The position numbers and the translations under genes were made by a program. A model generated the notes under the pieces. That model did not search any database. It was not told where the DNA came from and saw only the letters and a list, made by a program, of their open reading frames with translations. Below, piece after piece: positions 1 through 12,382 of a stretch of DNA of 64,000 nt. How positions within the stretch are numbered: the first letter of the stretch is position 1; each line of letters opens with the position of its first letter. The stretch is from Channa striata (taxonomy: Eukaryota > Chordata > Actinopteri > Anabantiformes > Channidae), in assembly GCA_033026295.1 (NCBI GenBank), contig CM065168.1, positions 37,894,875-37,958,874 on the forward strand, written 5' to 3'.

Positions 1-1790
1 CTCTTGCTCGCCTGTGTTGGATTTTTTAATTCTTCCACCATTGGTCAGTTTTCTGCTGCCTTTAACCAGCTATGTCCTCCCTCTGGCATGACTGTTAATG
101 ACACAGAGGAACATAGCTCCTGGTTTCACTCCTCCTGTTGTGCCCTACTGGACACTGGCCCCATTAAAAACTGTATTGCCTAAAGCTAAACCTGACCCTT
201 GGCTCAGCAGCAGGACTCATGAAGCTCAGCAAAAGTGTTGAAAAGCTGAGCGCAGGTAGAAGAAGGATGGGGGTGCAGATCTCCTTTCAAATTCTAAAGG
301 GCTGCAGTATTAAAACACTATTAAAGTTGCTAAAAAAGAATACCTTCCAAACATTATTGCGTCAAATAGCCAAAATTCACGTGTGTTATTTAAGACAATT
401 GACATTCTTTTAAATCTCTCAACAAGACTGTGCTGCCTGGAGTCCTGGCTGAAATGTGCAATAATTTCCCGTACTTTTTTACTGAGAATATTGTCACCAC
501 AAGGGCCTCCATCTCAGCTACTGCCTTTGACCCATCTTAAGGAGGTTTTCACCAGTATAGGGCAGTTGGTTTTGTCTATTAAAAACGGCAGCCTGACTTC
601 AGGTGCCGTCCCGGCAAATTTCAAACATGCGGTGATACAACCCCTGCTTAAGAAACCAGATCTCGACCACTCTGAGTTTTTTTTAGGCCCATCTCCAAGC
701 TGCCCTTCATCTCTAAAATTCTAGAGAAAATTGTTTATGTGCATTTGAAATCTTTTTTAGTTGAGCAAAATCTTTAGATCCGGTTTTAAAACCCGGCATT
801 GCACAGTCAGCATTGCTAAGGGTCTTTGATGACATTCTCCTAGCAACTGATGCTGGTGATTTTACGATCCTTGTTTTGCTAGATTTGACTGCTGCTTTTG
901 ATACTGTGGACCATATTATTTTATTATCTCAGCTGCAGCATCATCATGGTACCGCTTTGGAATGGTTTAGGTCATATTTGGCGGACAGAACCATAAGTGT
1001 GATCCTTGCTGGAGCTGAATCATCTTCAGCTCCCCATTTAATATATTTTCCCTTTATCTACTTCCTCTGGGTTCCATACTGAAAAAGCATGGTATTTCTT
1101 TTCATTTTTATGCTGATGACAGTCAAGTTTATATGCCACTGAAGAAATGTGATGACTTCTGAATAAAATCACTTCTGTCTTGCCTTGATGATATTAGGGA
1201 GTGGATGGCCATAACTTTTTTAAAGTTTAACAATAAAAAAACCTTGGCCCTTTGGCAGTTAGAGAAGCAGACTGTGTCAAAAAGGTTTTAAGATGGACTG
1301 TAATTTTAAATGGGATCTCCAAATTAGTGCAGTTGTAAAGTTTGTTTTTTTCCACCTGGCTAAGGTAAAGCCTTTCGTTACATGGCAGCACTTTGAAACA
1401 GTAATCCATGCCTTTATTAAATCTCAGCTGGATTACTGTAATGCACTGTATTTTGGAGTAAATGTATCTTCCTTTGCAGATCTCCAACTGGTCCAAAATG
1501 CTTCTGCTCGTCTTACGGTTGGGGCACAAATGAGGGAGCACATAACACCCATCCTGGGGTTTCTCCACTGATTGCCCGTGCATTTTAGAGTTCATTTTAA
1601 AATGATTTTATTTGTTTTTTATCTTTAATCTTTTCTTTTATTCTTTTGTTTTTATTGTAATTTTATTTACTATTCATTGTTTTAAGTATTGTCTTAATTG
1701 ATTTTTTTTCTTTTGACTAGCTGTGTACAGCACTTCGGTCAGCCAAGGCTGTTTTTAAGGGCTTTATAAATAACGTTGAGTTGAGTTTTT
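1..1790 (+). mobile_element. Degenerate L2/Maui-type LINE (RT domain and 3' end)
   Basis: This is the decayed 3' part of a non-LTR retrotransposon, cut by the window start. Around 600-660 one frame reads VPANFKHAVIQPLLKKP, the typical L2 RT entry motif. At about 870-960 it reads VLLDLTAAFDTVDH, the RT motif carrying the first catalytic Asp. The following GVPQGS and YADD blocks are lost or scrambled by an internal deletion near 1040-1110. C-terminal RT sequence (SQLDYCNALYFG) recurs at about 1420-1460. The end near 1720-1790 has the L2-like 3' tail (acagcacttcggtcagcc, then gctttataaataacgttgag). Many frame breaks; not functional. The clade call is from remembered family features. Confidence 0.8.
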
Positions 1791-1797
1791 AGATCTG

Positions 1798-2925
1798 CCA
1801 CAAACAGTCTGCAGGAGACACTGTGACGTCCTACATTAGCTTCCTTGAGGACAGCAATATTCCATCACGTACCAGGGTGAGTTATAACAAAGACCAACCC
1901 TGGTTAACAGCTAAACTCAGGCAGCTGAGGTCAGAGAATATGCCTGCGTTTAGAAGTGGGAACAAAGACAAATACAGGAAGGCAAAGTACAGATTTAGCA
2001 AGGAGGTGAGCAGAGCTTAATCTGTGCATTGCAAGAGAATGGAACAGCGGTTCTCAGCCAACGACTCCCTCTCTGTCTGGAAAGGGCTGAAAGCAATTAC
2101 CCATTACAAACCTAGAGCCCCCACTGAATGACTTCTACCACTGCTTTGAGAAACAATGAGACCCCCCACCAGCCATTGATCAGTGGCAGCCCCCCTCCTC
2201 CACTATCACACCTAGTCCACTTACACAGCTTCACACCTCACTCTCTTCACAGACATTTTTAACACCTTACTGAAGACCTGTCATGTGCCAGCTTTCTTTA
2301 AGGCCTCGACCATTGTGCCGGCGCCAAAAAAGCTGAGGGTCACAAAACTCGATGACTACAGACCCATTGCCCTGACTTCTGTTATCATGAAGTCATTTAA
2401 ATGCCTCATCTTGTCCCATCTGAAGGACAAGATGCATTGAACTTCAGGAGTGAGATGGACCGTCTGCCGTCATGGTGCAGTACAAACAACCTGGAGTTCA
2501 ATGCAGTGGAGATTATGGTGGATTTCATGAAGGACCCAGCCCCACTTCCCCCTGTAATCCTCTGTGACACTCCTGTGACCTCTGTTCAGTCTTCTCGCTT
2601 CCTGGGTATATGGAATCTGCAATCACAGTCAAAGTCTGGCATGGCCAAGGACAATGCCAAGCTGCAGCGTGCCATCCAGTCTGCAGAGAAGGTGATCGAC
2701 TGCAACTTCCCATCTCTCCAGGAGCGTCTCAGAACAGTCCCGCCCCCCTAGATAACCCCTCATCTCACAGACACTTTAACTTGCACTTCTTATTTTTATT
2801 TTATTATAGTATTCATGTAAATATTCCATATTTGTTGTGTGCCATGCCTACACCAAGACAAATTCCTATTACTTTTAAGTGTTCTTAACTGTGCCTGGCA
2901 ATAAACAGTTTCCTGATTCTGATTC
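1798..2925 (+). mobile_element. Rex1/Jockey-superfamily LINE fragment with the RT core deleted
   Basis: This is a LINE piece following directly on the L2. At 1823-2020 a frame encodes PWLTAKLRQLRSENMPAFRSG, the linker between endonuclease and RT seen in fish Rex1-type elements. At 2290-2400 another frame gives PAPKKLRVTKLDDYRPIALT, the start of the RT. The sequence then jumps straight to the C-terminal region near 2430 (the MVDFMKDP and RFLGIWN stretches), so the catalytic Asp boxes are absent. It ends in a tail with repeated gattct units at about 2912-2925. A related 3' end lies at 39.9 kb. Non-functional; exact clade uncertain. Confidence 0.7.
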
Positions 2926-5900
2926 ATGATCTGGACGATGAGTGGTGAAGTTGCCAGAGAGTTATGGACAGGGAATGGTGGAGAGGGCTACAAATTAAAA
3001 GTTCTATTTTTGCTGATATCTATCTATTTTTGCTGATATTGAGTTGATGGACCATTACTAGAAAAGCGAGATACAGTATGTCTGGATAAGATGCTTGGAG
3101 ATATGTAATAAAAATATGTAAATTAACTGTCAGTGAGAAGATCAAAAGTGAATAGCCTGGATCCCTGTACTTTATTTGCAGGTGTAGTTTTCAGAGAACT
3201 CAAGGTGTATCAAGGTCTCATTGTCCTCATTCAATTTCAGCTCTCTGCAGTATACATACATACAGTTGATTGCTGAAATATGCCTAGTGATAAGGTGAAA
3301 ATAACTTAATCAAGTTGTCTTAGCATCTTCAATAGTTTTCTTGACTGTGATCTTGACCATGGATGGATCCTTACTTTTCTTTCATTTTAATCCTCCTGCT
3401 GTTACTCTCTGTGTACATGCTACTGTACCTTAGCTGCGCTAAAAGAGCACAGGTAAGGTACATAACTTCTTACATAACTTCATAACTTCCAAACTGAACA
3501 GTCTTGTCTCTGCAATGTACATGCTCATCATACATACAAGCGTTTCTAGAGGTGTCATGTTATATTGTTCTTGCCAAGTTTTGATTAACTTCAAAATAGT
3601 TTTTATGCTGTAAATTTTAAGCATTCATGATTCATGCTGCGGCATGTGTTAGGCATAAAGAGCCAAAACATGTTGGTATTAAAAATTACCAGTGTTGCCA
3701 AATTATTTTTATCATTATACTTCTGAGGTAGTGACACTACACCTCCCTCATTGAATCAACCAGGAACCTTTACCTCGTTCCTGGTAATTCTTTTCTTTCT
3801 CTGCATTGTGACATGACTGACTGTCATCTAGTGTAAAGACAGCTTTCATTTTTGATTTGAGCTTTGTAATGATACAAAAGGTGTTGCTTCTCTGGAAGAC
3901 AGCCTCTGAGAATGCCTCTGAGAATCTGAATACATTTTCTGGTTATCCTTATTTCACTGCTTCACTTTGGAATGAGAAGAATGCTCCGAAGGAATACTGC
4001 CTGTAAGAATTACATAAAAAGCAATCGTACAGCAGAACTCGACTTTTTATAAACATTGATAAACTTGGGTGTTGAAAATGTTTGTTTGTCATCACAAATC
4101 TGCTGATTTTGCTTTCTGACTGAATCTGGCCTCTCTTTTGCTCCATCCATTTTTCTACTAGCCACCATATATTTACAGATGTCGCATACAATGGCACACA
4201 GGGGTGAGACAGATGTTTTGTCACAAACAAACAGTCAAAACAGGCAGGAAATAATAATATGAGCAAAAGGGTAATCAAAAAGTGTCACTATAGGTAGGTG
4301 ACTTAATATAGAATACGTAGTGAAGAATGGCAATTTATAGCTGGTGATTCACAATATACAAAATGAAATGCAGGAAATGAGGAAGAAAGGGTGGGTGTTC
4401 TATGTGAGTCATCATTATAGCACTGTGATTGCAGAGGAATGTTGTTTCGTTTCACTCTGGACAACTGTTTAGGATTGAAATGACAACAAAGAACCTTGAA
4501 ACCTTGAACGTTGAAGCGAATGAACAGGAGGGTGTGTCAGATGTCAGACTGCAGTGATGAAAGAATGTAATTACTGCAAGACAGATGGGTGTAGCTGGGT
4601 CTTAAATGACTGGAGATACAAGATAGACAGGAACAAGTGTGAATGAGTGATACCATGACAGCCTCTCCCTCTGGGTTAATTTCCTTGCTCCACAGACAAT
4701 CTGCAGAGACTTTAAACTCACACAAATCTCAAGTTTTGGAGCACAAGTTTTTGCTTGAAAAATTTGAAGGTTTAAAGAGAAGGGATGCAATATCTTTTGT
4801 GAATGACACAAACTGTAGTTTTATTAAGGAAAAAATTATTTGCAAGGAGGTGGTTGGGGAGGGTGGAGGACTTTCAAGCTAAAAACCCAAGACAGATTCC
4901 AATGTCCTGTGTCTGGTTAGGTTAAGGCAAGAAAACCACTAATGTTAGTATTACAGAAAGCCCATAAAAAGCAATAAAACATGTTTTGTGTTAAATGGTG
5001 CAAAAAGTTAAATTTTCCTGTCTTGCATCAGCTTTCAATCTTCCTCTGTCCCTAACCACTCCAGCTATCTGCCTAGACAAACTATAAATATACTTTACTG
5101 AAGCTGAATTCAGGCAAAACCAACAATGCACTGCAGGCTGGCAAATTACAGAAGAAAATGAAACCAGATATTTAGTTATTTTAATAACCAGCAAAATTGA
5201 CTATTTTGACAGTTTGATTTGTGTCCTTTTTCTTTCTTTGTCATGGTTCAGTTTGTGGTACAGGAGGAGCCCAGGAGAAGTCCACTGGACCAAAATGTAG
5301 AGACAAGGCAAGTAACAGAAGAGTTATTTCTTAATATGCGTAATTCTCTGTACTTGCATTCTCATGGACTTCAATTTAGTTACATTCAAATAGTGAAAAA
5401 CGTCAGGCTATTGTGCAGGTCTTGGATATTCCAATGAAATAAGAGTGAGGGTATGTTGCATGATGCAACAGTATGAATAAATTAATACGTTTATCTGTTA
5501 AAAGTAACAATTATCAATATGACATAAAATAAGATGAAACATAAACCTTATTAACATGCATATAGAGTGAAGCTAAAAAATAGAAAAAGCTAATAGAGGC
5601 AGATATTTACTATTGACTATATTATTAAGATATTAAGTTAGATAACTCAAAAATCATATATGAAAGTAATTCAGTATATTTGTATTTGTAGTTACATAAG
5701 CCTTTTTTTACTTTATCCCTTTTCACCTTAGACATTGATATATATTTGTTGGCATTGTTTGTTGCCACACTGGAAGAACTGCATTCTCAAAAGGCAGCTT
5801 AAACATACTTAAGGTTGCACAAATAAATATGGTATCATTTGTAAATGAAACAAGAATCTGATAGTTTGATACCTTACTCTTTATTTTTGTTTTGTCAATT

Positions 5901-6000
5901 ATTGTCACAACATTTCAAAAAGTGTTCTGTGAGTCTATTCATCTATGATTGACTTTATTGGGTTGGCTCCAGTTCAACATATGAAAAGTTTCCTGGTTGT
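2926..6000. other. Non-coding stretch, nothing recognised
   Basis: AT-rich DNA with only short chance reading frames (up to about 110 codons) that lack domain-like composition. I saw no splice-bounded exon, RNA gene or transposon end here that I could defend. Confidence 0.5.
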
Positions 6001-6002
6001 CA

Positions 6003-6125
6003 GGTAAGGTCTTCAGACGGAGTACCCAGAGGAAAACCACACAAGCATAAGGGCAACATGCAAATTCCACAAAGGAAGGCCACAGCCAACCTGAGGTGTA
6101 AACCAAGGACCTTCTACCTGGCACT
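6003..6125 (-). repeat. Dispersed fish repeat fragment
   Basis: The stretch cggagtacccagaggaaaac, followed by acatgcaaattccacaaagg, matches a very common teleost dispersed repeat as I remember it (consensus resembling cggagtacccggaggaaac). Only a fragment is present. The class of the parent element is not decided here. Confidence 0.5.
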
Positions 6126-6214
6126 GTGTGTGTGCTTTCTGTGGACAAATATTGTATTAATACCATTTTGAGGATATTTTAGCTGGTCCACAAAACTTCA
6201 AAGGGCTTTTTTTT

Positions 6215-6376
6215 AGGGTCAAGACTTGGTTTTAGGGTCAGGATTAGAATTAGGTTTTGGTTAGGGTTAGGCATTCAGTTGTGATGGTTAGGGTTAGGGA
6301 CTAGGGATTACATTATGTCAATGAGAGTCCTCACAAGTATAGAAAGACAAATGTGTGTGTGTGTGTGTGTGTGTGA
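6215..6376. repeat. TTAGGG-like minisatellite plus (GT)n
   Basis: Irregular ttagggttagg-type units (about 6240-6310) are followed by the phrase gagagtcctcacaagtatag and a pure (gt) run at about 6353-6374. This combination recurs in fish introns and intergenic DNA. Weaker relatives are visible at 41.16-41.22 kb and 56.76-56.79 kb. It resembles interstitial telomere-like repeats but is imperfect. Confidence 0.7.
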
Positions 6377-6609
6377 GACATATTATGCAATTTTAAATTT
6401 CCACCTGTCAGCTCTAACCTGTTTGTTTCTTTCCTCTTAATTTTGTTTCTCCCACGATACAAAGACATAATTTTAGGTTAATTATAAACTACCTATACAA
6501 GTTGTGAGCATCTATATCTGGTGATCTGGCCTCCATTTTCCGCTGCCCATTCCTGAGAAGTACCTTAAAGTATTGGTTTGCAGACAATTTTGGAGTAGTT
6601 TCAGGAGCC

Positions 6610-7560
6610 TCGATCTCCCTGGAAAAGGATATCATATTCCAACCAGACTGACAGATCTACCAGAGTAGGAATAGAAACACTCTGGGGATGGATGAAACAT
6701 CGAAAACTTGATCATGTCATGCAGCAGCTTTCCCATATTCCCCAGCTGCTCTAGCATGCCAACAAGAGACCGTACTCTGAGAGCGAACAACTGGAAGGGC
6801 TTAATGTTGCCGCTGCTGATGTTCGGCCCATCCGTTAATCCAGCTATCTTCTGGAGCGCCAGTTGGTGAGGCTGGCCAAACTGCTCGTCCAGAGCAGCCA
6901 TTGTGCTAGCATAGGGCTTCTGGGAATGGCAGTAAGAGTCAGCAATCTATAAAGCTTCCTCCAATTTCAGGTGGTCCATTAGAATCTGGAACTTGAAGCG
7001 TTCAGTTGCATCAGCTGGAAAAATATTCTCCATGGCAATTTTCAGCCGTGAGAATTCTCTTGGATTAGGATGAACTAAATCGGGTATTGTTGGGGTAGGG
7101 CCACGATACGTCTTCTCTTGTGGCTCTAAACAGTGTGATGTGCTGCACTCTTGGCCTTGTAGGTGGTGAGCATCCATCCTTTTGGACTGAGGCTCGAAGG
7201 GTGCCTGTTGGTGGAAAGAGGACAGAACACTGCTTTCCCCCTCTATCTGGGGGCTAGGTGTATTAGGATTGTAGCATTGAGCCCCAGCTGGTCGCATCCT
7301 GGAGTGTGGTGCTAGCACCGGATAATAACTCTTCATGTGAGGTGTAGAGTGGACAGAAAGAGTTTTCACAGGATAAGTGGAACTGTCAATGTGAGAGAGA
7401 GATGTACGAGGCTTTGGAACAGGGGCCTCCTTAGGATTGCATGACGTAGTCTGCTGGCTTATTTGACACTGCAGTTCTTCTATTTGTGTATGTAATAGTG
7501 CATGCTGTACATTCTCTAACCGTTGATTCTCTTTTTCCCTTTGCATCATATGCAATATAT
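6610..7560 (-). pseudogene. BEL/Pao-type LTR retrotransposon gag remnant
   Basis: The minus strand reads as a gag-like protein. A Gln/Leu-rich coiled-coil-like N-terminus (QREKENQRLENVQHALLHTQ) is followed by a Pro-rich middle and then the conserved block NPREFSRLKIAMENIFPAD, DHLKLEEAL and EQFGQPHQLALQKIAGLTDG, typical of BEL/Pao gag in fish. The frame is held across 950 bp except for one in-frame TAG just after DHLKLEEAL (about 6946) and a frameshift near 6700. After the shift the expected IHP...LVDLSVWLEY continuation appears in another frame. No flanking LTRs, protease or RT recognised. The family call rests on remembered motif similarity. Confidence 0.6.
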
Positions 7561-8515
7561 GAAGAAGATCTTCCTGTTAGTGTTTAAGTTTCTTCACACC
7601 ACAAATGTCAAGTGGCTTCCTTTGCTACTATAGGTAGTCATCCGTGTTACATCACATTCCAAACTTACATAAGAACTGGTGCTGTATTAGCTACTCTGCA
7701 TCATGCGTGAGCCCATTTGTTTAACACATTGTTAACTAGGCTGACATACAGTAACTCAACAATTCAACTAAACCAACCTCGAAGCCGATCAATGGATGAT
7801 TGTATTTTACAATGCATCACGCAGTGAACAATTCTTTCATTTAATGACGAGAATATGTGAAACAACACTGAAGTAATTAGTACTTACAGTATTGCTTACG
7901 CACAACCATCTTAACCGCTACTAAGAACACAACAAAACAGATACAGTCCACATTAGCATCCGGATGTACACATATCAGATCATGTCAAATTATCAATTGG
8001 ATTATGCAGCAAAGATCTGCGCCCTGAACTGGAACAGAAAATCCGCAATGATGTAATGACAACTATTCCACTGCACTGTGGTTATATAAACATATTTGCA
8101 AGCAACATGTTGTACATAGAAGCTTTCTCTGCTGCTATTATTTTTTGAGCTGAGGAAATCTGTTGCTTTGGATGATAAAGTCTGGTCAGGGTGCCAGTGC
8201 TAGCCCTCTCTATGATCGATGTAGTCAGTATATTTCTTTCACAACAAAGTTCTGATAATTATAGCAGGTTTTGAATAGGGCTAGGGCAGCTTTCTTCAGA
8301 GTTGCAGTCTATATACCTGCCTATTAGCTATAGTTCCTGGCCTGCTTTAGCCAAATTGCATATATAACTTAATTTGCAAATATAACTTACAGTATATTAT
8401 TGCATTTTACATCTTTCATGATCAGACATTTTCTATCAAGCAGTGAATGCACCTTGCATTTCTACTGCACGGTTAAAGCAAGTCGCATCAAAAAATGAAA
8501 CAGGAAACTACAAAC
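7561..8515. other. Non-coding stretch between two transposon remnants
   Basis: This lies upstream of the BEL/Pao gag in its own orientation, so it could hold a decayed 5' leader or LTR. I could not find a matching second LTR in the window or a clear primer-binding site. Confidence 0.35.
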
Positions 8516-8517
8516 AT

Positions 8518-9320
8518 TCAGACCTTTGTCCCTTTTTTACATTTTATGTTGCAGCCTGATACTACAACCATTCTTTTTTATAATTAATATACTTTCAAAA
8601 CAGAATTTTAGAAATGTTTCCAAATGTATGAAAAAGAAAAAAAACCTTAAATATCACATTGGCATCAGTATTTTGACATTTATCTCAGGTGCCTTCCATT
8701 TTTATTCATTGTTGTTGAGTTCTTTCTCCACCTTAACTGAGTCCACCTGTGATATATTAAATTGATTGGACATGATTTCAAAAGCACACATCACTCAATA
8801 GTAGGCCTCACAGCTGACAAAGCATAGTGCATCAAAATAAAAGCCATGAGGTCAAAGGAGCTGCCTGCCTGCAGAGATTAAAAACAGGATTACTTCAAGG
8901 TACAGATCTGAGGAAGGACCACAATGGCCTCCATAATTCCCAAATGAAAGAGATTTACAAACCAGGAAACTGTCTAGGAGCTGGCCACCTGACCAAATTG
9001 ACCAATCAGGGAAAAAGGGCCGTATAAAGAGAGGTGACCAAGAATCTGATGGTCACTCTGACTGAGCTCTAGACATCCTGTATGGAAATTGGAAAAAGGT
9101 CCAAGAGAACAACCATCACTGCAGCCCTCCACCTATCTGGGTTTTATGACAGACTGGCTAGATGAAGTCTCCCTCAGTCCAAACAGATGAAAGCCCGCTT
9201 CAGTCATTTGGCACCCGAAGGACTGTCAGACCTCAGGATTCTCTGGTCTGAGGAAACCAAGATTAAACTGTTTGACCTGGCCTTATGACTGGGACTCTGA
9301 GCTTGAGGGTTTGCAAAGAA
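8518..9320 (+). mobile_element. Tc1-like transposon remnant (5' TIR and N-terminal half)
   Basis: The start at about 8518-8575 resembles the outer TIR of a salmonid-type Tc1 (acattttatgttgcagcctg). Sequence at 8840-9050 follows the transposase N-terminal helix-turn-helix region of fish Tc1 elements (ccatgaggtcaaaggagctg; caatggcctccataattccc). At 9230-9275 the first catalytic block is visible (ttctctggtctgaggaaacc, coding WSxET). The remaining catalytic region and right TIR are absent, and frames are broken throughout. Dead fragment. Confidence 0.75.
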
Positions 9321-9639
9321 AAATGACAGAAAATCCCCCAATAGAGGTGTACAAAGCTTGTTCCTTCATAAGTAGTAAGGTAATAGTCTCAGTAATGTTG
9401 TATTTTAGTTTTATCTTTTAAATGCACATGAAGATATTTCCAAAATTCTAGACATTAAAACATCATCATTACTCATTTTCAGAATAAAAACAAATTCCAA
9501 TGAACCACTGAGTCCACTAAAGCTGAACAGTTCTGGGAAGAGACAGGCCCGACGAGGAAGGCAGGTAGGGTGTGGTTAGATTGGGAGCTTATGCAGACAG
9601 AAGGGCTCATCAGTGCTTTACATTGCCAATATTAACTCT

Positions 9640-9850
9640 AAGGCAGAGACCTGGACTATAATAAAACTCTCTCAAACGGTTTAACAATATTAACTCAGAA
9701 AACACTAGAGAAACACAAAAACACAAAGAAAGAGAGACTTAGGCTATAACAAAATCATGAACTACTGAAACTATCAACAGACCCATGAAGAGTATTAAGG
9801 GCTGGAGATCGGGAAGGTGCAAGATCACGGGAAGCTGCAGGGACACACAA
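9640..9850 (-). repeat. Dispersed repeat, related copy at 45.9 kb
   Basis: Read on the minus strand, this contains cccgatctccagcccttaat and later gagttaatattgttaaacc. Both phrases occur in the same order on the plus strand at about 45950-46050. The two copies are diverged and in opposite orientation. Family unknown; an LTR or non-autonomous element is possible. Confidence 0.5.
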
Positions 9851-10314
9851 ACACAAAAATGAATGCCAATATACAAGTTAATGGCAGTGAAAAACTAAAA
9901 CAGGACAAAAAGCAATTTAAAACACTGCTATTATCTCTGCCTGTTCGAGGTTACTTCAGGTACATGTTTGCAAAAAAAGGATTTTTCAAAGACAGAACCG
10001 AAATTTTACTGTCTTTGTTGCCACACCTAAGGTGTTTTGGCTCCACCTGGTGATAAATATTGGTATATATCGCAAGGTTACATATTTCTACCTGGTTATT
10101 AACAAAACAATTTAATTTAAGGGTCATGTTTTTATATTTTTTTGTGATCACATGTTACATGTTAGTGTATTTCTTTTTATAATGGTAAAATTTAAATATG
10201 GGGAAATGATGCCTTACAGAATGCATGGCACACTTCCTTTACTGTGTAGTGTTGATATTGTGGTGGTTCGTGGCTTAATGGCAACATCTGCTCAATTCCA
10301 AAAAGCATTGCAGG

Positions 10315-10362
10315 CAATGTAGATAGAGTGGGATCAGTCTATATCCCACTCTATCTACATTG
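10315..10362. repeat. Perfect 20-bp inverted repeat, 8-bp loop
   Basis: The left arm 10315-10334 and right arm 10343-10362 are exact reverse complements (caatgtagatagagtgggat in the left arm), separated by cagtctat. The next base pair out does not match. It could be the core of a tiny foldback element, the relic of a cruciform, or a template-switch mutation. No open reading frame crosses it. Confidence 0.9.
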
Positions 10363-10894
10363 GTTCATCCCTTCTTACATGTGCATGAACGGTTCCGTTT
10401 ACATAACCATATCAATGTAATAATAAAGTGCTAAGTGGATGAAAGAGAAGTGCATTTATCTTAATAAGTTTGATTATAAGCTAATATAGTCAACATCTAA
10501 AATGTAGAATGTACAATTTTTGTACAGCAAAGAAGAATAGGTAAAAAATATTTTAAATCAAAGTGAAATTTTTGTTAATGTTATTTATGAAAAATAAGTG
10601 GTTATGAAAGTGGGGATGCTTGTGTAAGTATGTGAGAGGAGAAGGAAGGGGTTTACACATTTTCTTAAATACGTTTTTCTAGCATGTTGAGGCTGAGGTG
10701 ATTTCTTCTGCTTTGGAAAAAACTTCTTTACAAAGTGGAGATGAGGCAGGAGTATTTAAAGATTCTTCAGCATTGATGAAGTGCTCCTGTTTATGTAAGA
10801 GAGCTCTGTGTCAGCAAAGTATCCTCTCTTCTTTTCAGCATGAATGCAGTAAAAGGTCCTACAAACCTGCCCAATGTGGTGTTTATGCTTTTCG

Positions 10895-11006
10895 CTTTTT
10901 CTTTGCACTTTTCTTTTCTCTCTCTAATATCCACTGACCCCAACTAGTCAAAGCAGATGGCAGCCCACCCTGAGCCTGGTTCTGCTGAAGTTTTTTTCCG
11001 TTATAG
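10895..11006 (+). mobile_element. L2 3'-UTR fragment
   Basis: The stretch aagcagatggcagcccaccc followed by tgagcctggttctgctgaag matches the 3'-UTR of the two L2 copies at 16930-16990 and 61270-61325, with several substitutions. A short isolated fragment. Confidence 0.7.
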
Positions 11007-12382
11007 ACTTGGCCTTGGTCAAGGTACTTCAGGTTAAATGTAGCGACAGTAATGTGATATATATATATATGTTTGGAAAGTCAACAAGATCATATTTTTT
11101 GAGTCAACAGCATAATTTAACATGGTGTGAGTAGTGATTCTAGTTTAAGCTATTAACCAAGCCTATTACGAAACATATTTGTTTATTTTTTGTTTTGATA
11201 GGTAGAGAGACAAAAAGACTACATATGATGATAATTATTAGATTCAATAAACATAAAAAAAAATATGTCACAAAGCCCATCAACATTATCATAGAACAAT
11301 GGTATTGGTGCAACATTATCATACAACAATGTTATTGACATTCCTTTAATTGGTCTACATGTTCTATTGTTTGAGTTTCCTTAGAGTTTTTTTGAGGATA
11401 AAATGCATAAAACCATCTGCTGAATAAGAACTGTGATGGATGTTGAAATGTAATAATGTTTATTTTTTTTGTCTAATGTCTGGAATGAGGAACCGTGGTT
11501 GAATGGAGTGAAACATTATAAATGTTGATATGTCTTTGTGAGTAACATAAAGAAAAAAACCCTTTAGATAGATTTTCTTCATTTCTTATGTAGGAAATAG
11601 TCCCAGTGGAAATGATTCTTCATGATCCAGGATCATTGGAAAGTCATGTTTTTTTGTAAAATGTTGGAAATAATGACACAGATTTTGTTTGTCAATATGT
11701 AGAGCCTTTAATGAAAACACGTACGATATCTGTGAGACATATTAAATGAACACCTTAGAGAGTAAAATCTTGGCAATACAAGGGTATTTTTAGTGTTTGT
11801 GTTCTTTTTAAAGATTTTGTCTTTCCTGCTTTATGCTGCAATATGCAGCTTTTGGGAAAGAAACAATCTGTAACATGAGATTTAATCCATCAAGCCTGTC
11901 AAACACTGACTGTGTCAAAACATGTAGCATCTCCATTACATGCAAATATCATTTTGCATATGCATTTGACACACAGTTCTGACTAATTAGGGTCTCGCTC
12001 AGAAACCTTCCGTGATGTTCTGAGAGTCTTCCTCATACTGTATGAGGTGTTGACAACACCTCTCCACATTATGAAAAATTACAGAGCATAACATTTGACA
12101 AAAGCTGTTAAATGTTAACGTACCATAGCTTTAAGGTTTAAAAGGATACATGCAAGCTGAATGTAAGCAAAATATGTATATGCATAATAATGTTGATATA
12201 AGTAATTAAAAAGCTGACTGGACAATCATTCAAGAAACTTGTTCAGATAAGGTCTACTCCATTAGGGCCAAATCATTCAACATACATTTTACTGGGCCAG
12301 CATGGGTGGGAAGAGCACAATATTCATGTATGAGATTCCAAGAACCTCATTGGAAATATAGCAAGAAGTTCTAAAATCAGGC
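11007..12382. other. Non-coding, downstream of gene M1
   Basis: AT-rich, without recognised genes. A minus-strand AATAAA (tttatt at 12383-12388 on the plus strand) borders it, about 150 bp past the M1 stop codon, and is a plausible polyadenylation signal for M1. Confidence 0.5.

Noticed and set aside
6215..6310. Interstitial telomere
   Set aside because: The TTAGGG-like units are few and irregular and embedded in a known type of fish repeat; not a telomere fusion scar.
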